The notes below the pieces were generated by a model. It did no database searches and was not told the DNA's origin. It saw nothing but the letters and a program-made list of their open reading frames with translations. Of a DNA stretch of 64,000 bases, positions 17,295 to 24,903 are shown in pieces. The stretch is from Streptomyces sp. R44 (lineage in GTDB: Bacteria > Actinomycetota > Actinomycetes > Streptomycetales > Streptomycetaceae), in contig NZ_CP163444.1 of the NCBI RefSeq assembly GCF_041053105.1, positions 3,100,001-3,164,000 on the forward strand, in the 5' to 3' direction. Position 1 is the stretch's first letter; the number at the start of each line of letters is the position of its first letter. The translations under genes and the position numbers were made by a program.

Positions 17295-17629
17295 CGTGAG
17301 CTCCCGGATGCAGGAAGAAGGAAGAACGGATTCTCGGACCAGATGAGGAAAACGCGTTTCGGCCACCTCGCCGCCGCCGTTGACGTGCCCCTAACGCCGC
17401 GAATGCCCGTCTTGACGCTTCCTCTACGCGAAGCCCTCCCCATTGCCAGCCACCGGGAACGGACATATCTTCGAGCCGACACCTACGGACCGGGATGCTC
17501 GTCAGTCCCGGGGCGGTCCGCCGTTCACGGACCGGACGGCGGGGAGCGGACTCCAGGGACGACGGAGGGCGCTGGACGCCGGGCGTACGGGATATCCGTA
17601 TCCACGTACCCGCAGGAGCTGAGCAGCAC
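17295..17629. promoter_or_regulatory. Divergent kdp / uricase control region
   Basis: A 335-bp gap without a credible gene. On the kdp strand two direct repeats, GCGTCAAG (17418-17411) and ACGTCAAC (17386-17379), lie 32 bases apart, three helical turns, and could be response-regulator sites such as for KdpE; this is inference only. On the uricase strand AGGAG (17614-17618) is the RBS. I found no convincing -10/-35 pair and no c-di-AMP (ydaO) riboswitch structure. Confidence 0.4.
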
Positions 17630-18547
17630 ATGAGCAAGCACGTCCTCGCCCAGAACCAGTACGGCAAGGCCGAGAACCGCATCGTCACGGTCACCCGCAA
17701 GGGCAGCGACGACGCGTGGCACGAGATCCGCGACCTGAACGTGTCGGTGGCCCTGCGCGGCGAGTACCGCGACGTCCATCTGACCGGCGACAACGGCAAC
17801 TGCCTGCCGACCGACACCACCAAGAACACGGTCTACGCCTTCGCCAAGGAGCACGGCGTCGCCTCCCCCGAGGCCTTCGGCATCCACCTCGCCCGGCACT
17901 TCGTGTCCTCCCAGGCCGTGATCCACGAGGCGCAGATCCGGATCGAGGAGTACGCCTGGGAGCGGATCTCGGTGCCGAGCCGCAAGGAGCAGCACTCCTT
18001 CGCGCGCAAGGGCCAGGAGGTCCGCACCGCGCAGATCACGTACTCGGAGACCACCGGCCTCCAGGTCCTGTCGGGCCTGAAGGAGCTGACCGTCATGAAC
18101 TCGACGAACTCCGAGTTCCACGGCTTCATCAAGGACGAGTACACGACGCTCCAGGAGGCCTACGACCGGATCCTGGCGACGAAGGTGACGGCCCGCTGGG
18201 CGAACTCGGCCTCGGCGGCCGCCGACGCGGAGCACGACTGGGACGCCTCGTACGCGAAGGTGCGGCGCCACATGCTGGAGGCGTTCGCGGAGACGTACAG
18301 CTACTCGCTGCAGCAGACCCTGCACGCGATGGCGGACCGGGTCCTCGACCATGTCTCCACGGTCAACGAGGTCCGGCTCAACCTGCCGAACAAGCACCAC
18401 TTCCTGGTGGACCTGGAGCCGTTCGGCCTGAAGAACGACAACGAGGTGTACTTCGCGGCCGACCGGATGTACGGCCTGATCGAGGGCACGATCCACCGCC
18501 AGGGCGTCCAGCCGGTGATCGCGACCAGCGACTGGATCACCGCCTGA
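17630..18547 (+). CDS. pucL: Factor-independent urate hydroxylase (uricase)
   Basis: 305 residues. Uricase oxidises urate to 5-hydroxyisourate in purine breakdown. Motifs: QNQYGKAENRIVTVTRKG (active-site Lys near residue 12), GDNGNCLPTDTTKNTVYAFAKEHG (catalytic Thr), LSGLKELTVMNSTNSEFHGF, KDEYTTLQEAYDRI and NEVRLNLPNKHHFLVDL. The two T-fold repeats are complete. ATG 17630 has AGGAG 11 bases upstream. No other purine-catabolic gene adjoins it; the PucR-type regulator 3 kb away is of a family that elsewhere controls purine or amino-acid catabolism, but no link is visible here. Confidence 0.95.
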   Translation: MSKHVLAQNQYGKAENRIVTVTRKGSDDAWHEIRDLNVSVALRGEYRDVHLTGDNGNCLPTDTTKNTVYAFAKEHGVASPEAFGIHLARHFVSSQAVIHEAQIRIEEYAWERISVPSRKEQHSFARKGQEVRTAQITYSETTGLQVLSGLKELTVMNSTNSEFHGFIKDEYTTLQEAYDRILATKVTARWANSASAAADAEHDWDASYAKVRRHMLEAFAETYSYSLQQTLHAMADRVLDHVSTVNEVRLNLPNKHHFLVDLEPFGLKNDNEVYFAADRMYGLIEGTIHRQGVQPVIATSDWITA

Positions 18548-18556
18548 GCCGGCAGG

Positions 18557-18913
18557 TCAGCCGAGCCCGGCCGCCGTCTCCACTCCCAGCCATACGGCTC
18601 CGAGTCCGGCGGCCAGGCTCCCCGCCACGTTGAGCGCCGCGTAGCCCTTCGCCCCGTTCTCGTACAGCCGGAACGTCTCGTACGAGAAGGTGGAGTACGT
18701 GGTGAGGGCGCCGCACAGGCCCGTGCCGAGCAGCAGGTGGGCCTGCGCGGAGGTGACGCCGGTCAGCAGTCCGAGGACGAACGAGCCCGCGACGTTGACG
18801 GCGAAGGTGCCCCACGGGAAGACCGAGCCGTGGCGTGCCTGGACCGCGCGGTCGGTGAGATAGCGCAGGGGTGCGCCGACGGCGGCCCCGGCCACGACGA
18901 GCAGCCAGTTCAC
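18557..18913 (-). CDS. crcB: Fluoride efflux channel FluC/CrcB (second of pair)
   Basis: 118 residues, four membrane helices. Family motifs [31 protein letters not shown] and [18 protein letters not shown] (channel Phe/Thr/Ser track) are present. FluC works as an antiparallel dual-topology dimer exporting fluoride. The GTG start overlaps the stop of the upstream paralogue (GTGA), so both are made together, consistent with a heterodimer. Confidence 0.93.
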   Translation of the reverse strand: MNWLLVVAGAAVGAPLRYLTDRAVQARHGSVFPWGTFAVNVAGSFVLGLLTGVTSAQAHLLLGTGLCGALTTYSTFSYETFRLYENGAKGYAALNVAGSLAAGLGAVWLGVETAAGLG

Positions 18914-19326
18914 GCGTGCCGCCTCCCTCTCCGGACGAGCAGCCGGGCGGCGGTGACGCCCGCCACGACGGCGGCGAGGGCGGTGAGCAGGGTCCCGCCC
19001 AGATAGAGGAGGCCTCGCGTCGGGTCGCCCGCGCTCAACAGGCGCTGGGTGTCGAGGCTGTACGTCGAGAAGGTGGTGAACCCGCCGCAGAAGCCGGTGC
19101 CGAGGAAGGGCCGGAGCAGCGGGTGCGGGGCGGTCGTGGTCTCGGTGAGGAGGACCATGAGGACGCCGAGCACCGCGCAGCCGGACGCGTTGACGGTGAG
19201 GACCGTCCAGGGGAAGGCGCCGTCGGGCGTGGGCCAGGCGAGCGAGGCGCCGTAGCGTGCGGACGCGCCGAGGGCTCCGCCGGCGGCGATCACCGCGACG
19301 ACCGGCAGTTCCCTCCGCAGCGCCAT
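18910..19326 (-). CDS. crcB: Fluoride efflux channel FluC/CrcB (first of pair)
   Basis: 138 residues: [78 protein letters not shown], and a fourth helix before RRGRRHA. ATG 19326 is selected; a longer frame upstream is unconserved and Pro/Arg-rich. Partner of the next gene in a two-gene operon. Confidence 0.93.
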   Translation of the reverse strand: MALRRELPVVAVIAAGGALGASARYGASLAWPTPDGAFPWTVLTVNASGCAVLGVLMVLLTETTTAPHPLLRPFLGTGFCGGFTTFSTYSLDTQRLLSAGDPTRGLLYLGGTLLTALAAVVAGVTAARLLVRRGRRHA

Positions 19327-19725
19327 GCGCCCAAGGTTAAGGGGCTGCCCGGGCGGTGGACGCGCGAGGCGAGGCGCACAGGCGCGGTCCCCGGCCTGGG
19401 GCATTAACCGGGGTCCGGCCCGTGCAGCCTCGCTCTGCGATGGTCCGGCCACGCCGTGCGACGGGTCAAAGCGGGGCCGGCGAGTCTGTCAGATCCCCCC
19501 GCGGGGTATCGCCCGGCTGTTTCCGGGGTATCCGGGGAGCCCATGCCGGGGGTCCGTGACCGGGTGGTGACGGGGTGTCTGACCTGCGCGGACGGAGGGG
19601 GAGGTGGTCCGGCCACCATCCGGAATCCATTTCGGGTGCCGGGTACACCTCGTCCCGGTGGGCGGGGGCGGGCGAGGGTGGTGGAGCAGCGGGAGGGAGC
19701 TGCGCAACCTTCGGGCAGGAGTGTC
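19327..19725. other. 399-bp gap with no gene recognised
   Basis: Divergent spacer between the FluC pair and the IS701-like gene. The half nearer FluC has GGTTAA and TTAACC at 19335-19340 and 19403-19408. The second half repeats a GGGGTATC/CGGGGTATCCGGGG theme (19500-19540) and holds GGAATCCATTTCGG, which could be an ECF-sigma -35. No terminal inverted repeats or target duplications of an insertion sequence were seen. No fluoride riboswitch was recognised. Confidence 0.4.
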
Positions 19726-20988
19726 GTGAGTACATCCGTCGCAACCAAGCGCAGGGCCGCCACCGGGGCCGTCGCCCCGGCCGTGCCCCTGGGCGTCGTC
19801 AGGTCCTCCGGCGGCGCGGCCGATTCGCGCGAGGACGTCTACGCCGAGCTGTGTGCCGCGCTGTTCTCCGGCTTCCCGCGCCGCGACCAGCGGCTGAAGG
19901 CCGAGCAGTACCTGCACGGTCTGCTCACGGCGCAGGGCCGCAAGTCGATCCGGAACATCGCCGCGCAGATCGGCGGTCCCGCGGCCGAGCAGAGCCTGCA
20001 CCACTTCGTGTCCAGCTCCACCTGGGACTGGCAGCCCATGCGGGCCGCGCTCGCCAAGTACCTGGAGCGGAACAGCTGCCCGCAGGCGTGGGTGGTGCGG
20101 CCGATGCCGATCCCGAAGGCCGGGGAGCACTCGGTGGGCGTGGACCGCCGGTTCGACCCGGAGCGCGGGCAGGTCTTCCACGGTCAGCAGGCGTTCGGGG
20201 TGTGGTTCGCGAGCGACGAGCTGAGCGTGCCCGTCAACTGGCGGCTGTTCCTGCCGGATCCCTGGGTGAACGACCGTACGCGGCGCGACCGCGCGGAGGT
20301 TCCGCAGGAGGCCGGCGAGGAGACCCTTGAGGAGTGCGCGGTCGCGGCGGCGCTGGACACCGCCCGCTGGACCGACGTCACCCGCAAGCCGGTGCTGCTC
20401 GACATCCGGGGCGGTGCGGGGCGGGCGGCCCTGACGCGGCTCGCCGGGGCGGGCGTGCCGGTGGTGGCCCGGATCAACCCGGGTTCGCGGCTCGCGATCG
20501 CCGACCGTTCCCTTCCGGGCTTCGGCGCGGGTCCGCTGTCCGCCGTGCAGATCCTGGAGTCGCTCAAGGGGCTGCGCAGGCCGGTCAGCTGGGTGGACAC
20601 GGTGGCGGGGGCGCGGACCTCGCGGACCTCGCTCGCGACGGCCGTGCGGGTCGCGCTTCCCACGCCGGGCGGGGAGCGGATGCGTCCGCTGGTGCTGCTC
20701 GGCGAGTGGGACGACCCGCGGCGGGCCCCGGCCCGGGTGTGGATCAGCGATCTGACGAACTCCCCGGTCGGGTCGCTGGTGCGGATCACGAAGCTCGCCC
20801 GCCGGGTGGAGCGGGACTTCACGGAGGTCGGCGAGGGCGCGGGGCTGCGGGACTTCGTGGGCCGTTCGTTCCGCGGCTGGCACCGTCACATCACGCTGGC
20901 ATCGGCGGCCCACGCGGCGACGGTCATGGCCGGCGGCTGGGACGCGGCGTACGACACGGGCTACACCTCGCGGCGCTCGGCGAGCTGA
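19726..20988 (+). CDS. IS701-like DDE-fold protein, apparently domesticated
   Basis: 420 residues from GTG 19726 (AGGAG 4 bases upstream). Relatedness to IS701 transposases (DDE_5) shows in YLHGLLTAQGRKSIRNIAAQIG, EQSLHHFVSSSTWDWQPMR, PKAGEHSVGV, FHGQQAFGVWF, NWRLFLPDPWVND and PVLLDIRGGAGRAALTRLAG. In active IS701 enzymes PKxGxxSVGV follows a DDTG motif holding the first catalytic Asp; here residues 125-128 read RPMP instead. No flanking inverted repeats are visible and the gene fits the local GC. I infer a recruited, cleavage-defective host protein, perhaps DNA-binding. Confidence 0.72.
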   Translation: MSTSVATKRRAATGAVAPAVPLGVVRSSGGAADSREDVYAELCAALFSGFPRRDQRLKAEQYLHGLLTAQGRKSIRNIAAQIGGPAAEQSLHHFVSSSTWDWQPMRAALAKYLERNSCPQAWVVRPMPIPKAGEHSVGVDRRFDPERGQVFHGQQAFGVWFASDELSVPVNWRLFLPDPWVNDRTRRDRAEVPQEAGEETLEECAVAAALDTARWTDVTRKPVLLDIRGGAGRAALTRLAGAGVPVVARINPGSRLAIADRSLPGFGAGPLSAVQILESLKGLRRPVSWVDTVAGARTSRTSLATAVRVALPTPGGERMRPLVLLGEWDDPRRAPARVWISDLTNSPVGSLVRITKLARRVERDFTEVGEGAGLRDFVGRSFRGWHRHITLASAAHAATVMAGGWDAAYDTGYTSRRSAS

Positions 20989-21001
20989 GGACCGGGGCGG
21001 G

Positions 21002-23017
21002 TCAGTTGGGTCCCGCGGGTCCTGCCGGTCCCGCGGGGCCGCGGCCGCGGGCCAGGACCTCCCGGGTGCGCTGGAGGCGCAGCGCCAGCTGGACCTCCAG
21101 GACCTGGCCGGGCTTCTGCCATTCCGGGCCGAGGAGTTCCCCGATGCGTTCCAGGCGGCGGGAGACCGTGTTGGGGTGGACGTGGAGCGCCTCGGCCGCG
21201 TTCGTGGGGCTGCCGCCGGAGGCGAAGTACGCCTCCAGGGTGTGGGTGAGGTCGGTGAACCGCTCGGCGTCGTAGTCGAGTACGGGCCCGATCGCGGCCT
21301 CGACGAAGCCGTCGACGTCGTTGTCGTCGGAGAGCAGCAGGCCGAGGAAGCCGAGGTCCTGCACGGAGGCCGCGGACCCGGTGCCGCCGAGGGCGCTCAT
21401 GGCGTCCAGGCAGCGGCCGGCCTCCTGGTGCATGCGTCCGACGCCGTCCGGGCTCTGGGCGGGTCCCGCGGCGGCGACGGAGACGGGGTGCCCGAGCAGC
21501 GGGGACAGTTCGGCGGCGACGGCCTTGGCGGCGGCCGAGGCGTCGATGCCGGGGAGCAGCAGCACGATGCAGCCGCCCTGCACGGTCTTGAGGCCGGAGA
21601 GGCGGTACGCGTACGAGGACGCCCAGACGACCGCCCGGCCCTGTTCGCCGCCCTCGGGCCGGGCGAGCACGAGGACGTGCGGCTTGCGCAGCTCGACGCC
21701 GAGGCGGCGGGCGCGCTGGGCTATCTGCTGCGGGGCGTGCGGCGGGTCGGCGATGAGGTCGTCGAGGAGTTCGTCGCGGACGGGTCCTTCGGCGACGGCC
21801 GTGGAGCGGCGCATGAGGAGGAGGAAGGCGACGGACTGGGCGGCGAGTTCGAGGAGGCGTTCGTCCTCGCCGGTGAGGCCGCCGGCGGCGCGGATGACGA
21901 GGCCGCCGAGGTCCTCGGAGCCCGCGATGACGGGAGCGACCCAGGTGTCGTCGGCGGCGAGGACCGGGCGGCGGCGGGCGTGGGCGTCGAGGGAGGCCTT
22001 GGCGACGGCCTCCTCGTCGAGGCCGGGGATGTCTCCGGCGGTGGCGAGGGTGCGGCCGCCGGGGTCGCGGATCAGCACGGTGGCGTCGAGGGCGTCGGCG
22101 GCCGCCTTGGCCACGTTGCACAGGTCGCCGCCGGCGAGGACCAGGTTCATGATGCGGCCGTGGGCCTCGCTGACGTGCCGCATCCGGGTGAGGCTGGTGC
22201 GGACCCGGGAGCTGTCCCGCTCCAGCTCGGAGACCTCGGCGCGGGTGCGGTCGAGGAGGCCGGCCTTCTCGACGGCGAGGGCGGCGAGGTCGGCGAGCCC
22301 GGCGAGGAGCGCGATCTCGTCCGGGGTGTGGTGGCGGACGTGCCGGTCCGCGCCGTAGAGGGCGCCGATGACGGTGTCGCCGCTGCGCAGCGGCGCGGCC
22401 ACGATGGCGTGGAGTCCCTCGGCGCGCAGGGCGGATTCGGCGGCCTCGTCGAAGGCCGGGGCGTGGACGCCGGCGTCGAGGGAGCCGGAGGGGGCGAAGC
22501 GCTCGTCGGCGAGGTAGTCGGCGGTCCAGACGGGTTCGCCGTGGAGCTGGACGGCGCCGCCGAGTCCGTACCCCTCGGCGATCCGGAGTCCGGGGGTGAG
22601 GCGGGGGCCGGGGCCGGTCGCGGCGCGGGAGCCTTCGGTGGTGTGGACGTAGCAGGCGCCGTGCGGGCCGCGCAGGGTGACATAGGCGAGGTCGAGGCCG
22701 AGGAGCCGCCGGGCGCGGCGGGTGATGACCCGCAGCAGGCTGTCGAGGTCGTAGGAGAGGGTGAGGTCGCGGGCGGTGTCGGTGAGGGTGGCGAGTCCGG
22801 CCTCGCGGCGGGCGTCGCGGGCGCGTGCGGCGCGGACCTCGCCGGCGAGTTCCACGGCCCGCTCCAGGCGGTGGAGTTCAGGGCCGGTCAGTCCGGTCTC
22901 CCGGGCCTCGTCGAGGAGGGTGTCGAAGCCGGCGGGCGGGGCCTGCCGGGCGAGCAGTTCGAGGACCGTGAGCAGCGCGTCGGCACCACCGGCTCCGTCC
23001 GCGCCGTGCGAGGTCAT
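21002..23017 (-). CDS. GAF domain / PucR family transcriptional regulator
   Basis: 671 residues. N-terminal coiled region, a GAF sensor domain at about 80-240 (LDSLLRVITRRARRLLGLDLAYVTL... IVAAPLRSGDTVIGALYGADR), a second sensor-like region with ATVLIRDPGGRTLA, then a PucR C-terminal HTH: AYFASGGSPTNAAEALHVHPNTVSRRLERIGELLG. Such proteins sense a small molecule and activate catabolic genes. ATG 23017 has GGGAG 7 bases upstream. Ends in a GPAGPAGPAGPN tail. Target unknown; uricase lies 3 kb away and a BTAD regulator lies directly upstream. Confidence 0.88.
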   Translation of the reverse strand: MTSHGADGAGGADALLTVLELLARQAPPAGFDTLLDEARETGLTGPELHRLERAVELAGEVRAARARDARREAGLATLTDTARDLTLSYDLDSLLRVITRRARRLLGLDLAYVTLRGPHGACYVHTTEGSRAATGPGPRLTPGLRIAEGYGLGGAVQLHGEPVWTADYLADERFAPSGSLDAGVHAPAFDEAAESALRAEGLHAIVAAPLRSGDTVIGALYGADRHVRHHTPDEIALLAGLADLAALAVEKAGLLDRTRAEVSELERDSSRVRTSLTRMRHVSEAHGRIMNLVLAGGDLCNVAKAAADALDATVLIRDPGGRTLATAGDIPGLDEEAVAKASLDAHARRRPVLAADDTWVAPVIAGSEDLGGLVIRAAGGLTGEDERLLELAAQSVAFLLLMRRSTAVAEGPVRDELLDDLIADPPHAPQQIAQRARRLGVELRKPHVLVLARPEGGEQGRAVVWASSYAYRLSGLKTVQGGCIVLLLPGIDASAAAKAVAAELSPLLGHPVSVAAAGPAQSPDGVGRMHQEAGRCLDAMSALGGTGSAASVQDLGFLGLLLSDDNDVDGFVEAAIGPVLDYDAERFTDLTHTLEAYFASGGSPTNAAEALHVHPNTVSRRLERIGELLGPEWQKPGQVLEVQLALRLQRTREVLARGRGPAGPAGPAGPN

Positions 23018-23163
23018 GGCCCTACTCCCGTAGTTGAGCGATAAATCGGGCACCTGGGGGGAAACCCGCATTGCTCGCCGAAAGTAATTCGGCTTCGGGA
23101 GTCGGTCAACGGTGAGTTGCCGCACTTCATTCCCCGAGGCGGTGCTGTCGTCCTGTCGGGCGG

Positions 23164-24099
23164 TCAGCCGACGGAGCCCGCGGGGACGAGCCGGGTGCGC
23201 GCGGGGTCGTACGGCGCCGTGGCGTACTGGGCGGGGGCGTACGGCGCGGGGCGGCCGGGGACGTACTGCGCGGGGATCCGGGGCGGGTACACGGGGCGGC
23301 CGGCGGTGTCCCGCACGGCGAGGACCGAGCGCTGGAGCCGGCGGAGCCGCGCGGAGGGTTCCATGCCGCTCTCGCCCCTGAGGTTCATGCGCAGCCGCTC
23401 GTACACGACGAGGGCCTCGTCGTGCTGTCCGCAGCGGAGCAGGGCGACCATGAGGTGGGCGTGGAGGGGCTCGTTGGTGCGGTAGCGGGCGACGAGTCCG
23501 GTGAGTTCGGAGACGAGCTCGACGTGCCGGCCGAGGCCCAGCTGGGCTTCCATCCACTGGTCGAGGACGCTGAGCCGGGAGGTTTCGAGGCGCTCGATCT
23601 CCCTGCGGAGCCGGGGTCCCGCGGCCACGCCCGCGTAGGGTTCACCGCGCCACAGGGCGAGGGCCTCGCCGAGGCGGAGCGCGGCCCGGGACAGGTCGCC
23701 GGCCTCCATGGCCCGGTAGCCGGCGCCGGCGGCGCGCTCGAACTGCCAGACGTCGTTGGGGCCGCCGCCGGTGTCGAGCCGGTAGCCGCCGGGCTGGGAG
23801 ACGAGGATCGCGTCGGCGCTGCGCCGGTCCGACCAGCCGGGGCGCGGCTCCGTCGGCTCGGTGTCCCGCAGGGCGGCCGCGATGAGGCTCCGCAGCTCGG
23901 CTATGTGCGCCTGGAGTTCGGCGCGGGCGCCGCGCGGCGCGCCGGACGGCCACAGCTCCTCGGTCAGGACCGTCACGGGGACGACCTGGTCGGCGCTGGC
24001 CGTGAGCAGGGCGAGCAGCTGCCGGGGTGCGGCCGCCGTCGGGGTGATGGACACCCCGTTCTCACGTACCGACAGTCCCCCCAGAATCCGGACGTCCAC
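23164..24099 (-). CDS. BTAD domain (AfsR/SARP-like) transcriptional regulator
   Basis: 311 residues. MDVRILGGLSVRENGVSITP opens an OmpR-like winged helix (RQLLALLTASADQVVPVTVLTEELW... ELQAHIAELRSLI, ILVSQPGGYRLD), followed by the bacterial transcriptional activation domain (FERAAGAGYRAMEAGDLSRAALRLGEALALWRGEPYAGV ... EPLHAHLMVALLRCGQHDEALVVYERLR). The C-terminal 40 residues are Pro/Tyr-rich (QYVPGRPAPYAPAQYATAPY). A consensus vegetative promoter lies upstream. Family members activate secondary-metabolite or developmental genes; no biosynthetic cluster is in this window. Confidence 0.9.
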   Translation of the reverse strand: MDVRILGGLSVRENGVSITPTAAAPRQLLALLTASADQVVPVTVLTEELWPSGAPRGARAELQAHIAELRSLIAAALRDTEPTEPRPGWSDRRSADAILVSQPGGYRLDTGGGPNDVWQFERAAGAGYRAMEAGDLSRAALRLGEALALWRGEPYAGVAAGPRLRREIERLETSRLSVLDQWMEAQLGLGRHVELVSELTGLVARYRTNEPLHAHLMVALLRCGQHDEALVVYERLRMNLRGESGMEPSARLRRLQRSVLAVRDTAGRPVYPPRIPAQYVPGRPAPYAPAQYATAPYDPARTRLVPAGSVG

Positions 24100-24411
24100 C
24101 TTGCCCCCTCATGCCTCGCGGTGCCTGCGCGCGGGTTGACTCCCGACTGATTAGAAAAGACCCCCGTAGGCATGTCAATAAGAAACCGGAGGGTACGGAA
24201 TGGCACCCCCGGATATCGTGGTGATTCACCCCGTTCGTCCGTATTTCTAGGAGTCAGGTTTTCGTCACTGGCGCAGATCTTGTGCATGGCGAAAGGCTGT
24301 TTCAGGACTCGGGGGTACGGTTTCCCAGGGTCCTTGCCGATGCCGGGAGGGCCGACACGCGCGAGTTCACGCCAGAAACCGGCGGCCGGGTACGGTTCCG
24401 CAGGGGGGTCT
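24100..24411. other. 312-bp gap upstream of the BTAD regulator
   Basis: Contains the BTAD promoter at 24150-24178 and a relatively AT-rich stretch to about 24300. Beyond that (24300-24411) I see no ORF, terminator or repeat I can support before the stop codon of the DUF1772 gene. Confidence 0.6.
24150..24178 (-). promoter_or_regulatory. Consensus vegetative (HrdB-type) promoter
   Basis: On the minus strand TTGACA (24178-24173), a 17-base spacer and TCTAAT (24155-24150) form a near-perfect -35/-10 pair, rare in this GC-rich DNA. It points at the BTAD gene, about 50 bases from its ATG. Confidence 0.8.
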
Positions 24412-24870
24412 CTACGGCACCGCGGCGGCGGTGAGCAGTCCGAAGGCGAGGACGATCAGGGCCGTGCGGACGCGGTGGAAGCCGTTCCAGCGCTTCTCGA
24501 AGGCGGCGCGCACCGCCGCGGGCTCGTCCTGGGACGCGGCGAGCGCGTTGTTGAGCGGGACGTTCCCGCCGACGGTCACCGCGTGGTTGAGGACCGCGCA
24601 GACGAGCCCCGCGAGGACGAGCCACTTCTGGGTGTCCGTCCGCCCGTCCTGGGGGACGAGGAACGCGGCGGCGGGGAAGGCGATCACGCCGAGGAAGACC
24701 GTGAGGAACACGGGCCTCGGCACGTACTCGTTGATCCGGCGCATCGCCGTGACGAACTCCGGGTCCGTCAGCCGGGCGAGCGCGGGCATGATCCCGGTCT
24801 GGAAGATGAGCAGGAAGCCGGCGTAGAGCCCGGTGCTTCCGACGGCGAGGGCGAGCAGCAGGGTGGCCAT
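24412..24870 (-). CDS. DUF1772 (anthrone oxygenase-like) membrane protein
   Basis: 152 residues with four membrane helices. The pattern AGFLLIFQTGIMPALARLTD, AMRRINEYVPRPVF, NHAVTVGGNVPLNNAL and RWNGFHRVRTALIVLAFGLL is diagnostic of DUF1772, a family that includes anthrone oxygenases; most members have no known reaction. ATG 24870 is selected over an unconserved extension. 33 bases downstream of the vWA gene in the same direction. Confidence 0.87.
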   Translation of the reverse strand: MATLLLALAVGSTGLYAGFLLIFQTGIMPALARLTDPEFVTAMRRINEYVPRPVFLTVFLGVIAFPAAAFLVPQDGRTDTQKWLVLAGLVCAVLNHAVTVGGNVPLNNALAASQDEPAAVRAAFEKRWNGFHRVRTALIVLAFGLLTAAAVP

Positions 24871-24903
24871 GCGGCCATTCTCGCCCGCTGCCCGCCCCAC
24901 ACG

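Noticed and set aside
17295-17629. c-di-AMP (ydaO) riboswitch before kdp
   Set aside because: No conserved ydaO core or pseudoknot pairing could be traced in the leader.
19327-19725. Fluoride riboswitch before the fluC pair
   Set aside because: The conserved fluoride aptamer pattern was not found upstream of 19326.
19327-20988. Intact IS701 insertion sequence
   Set aside because: No terminal inverted repeats or target duplication seen, and the first catalytic aspartate motif is replaced.
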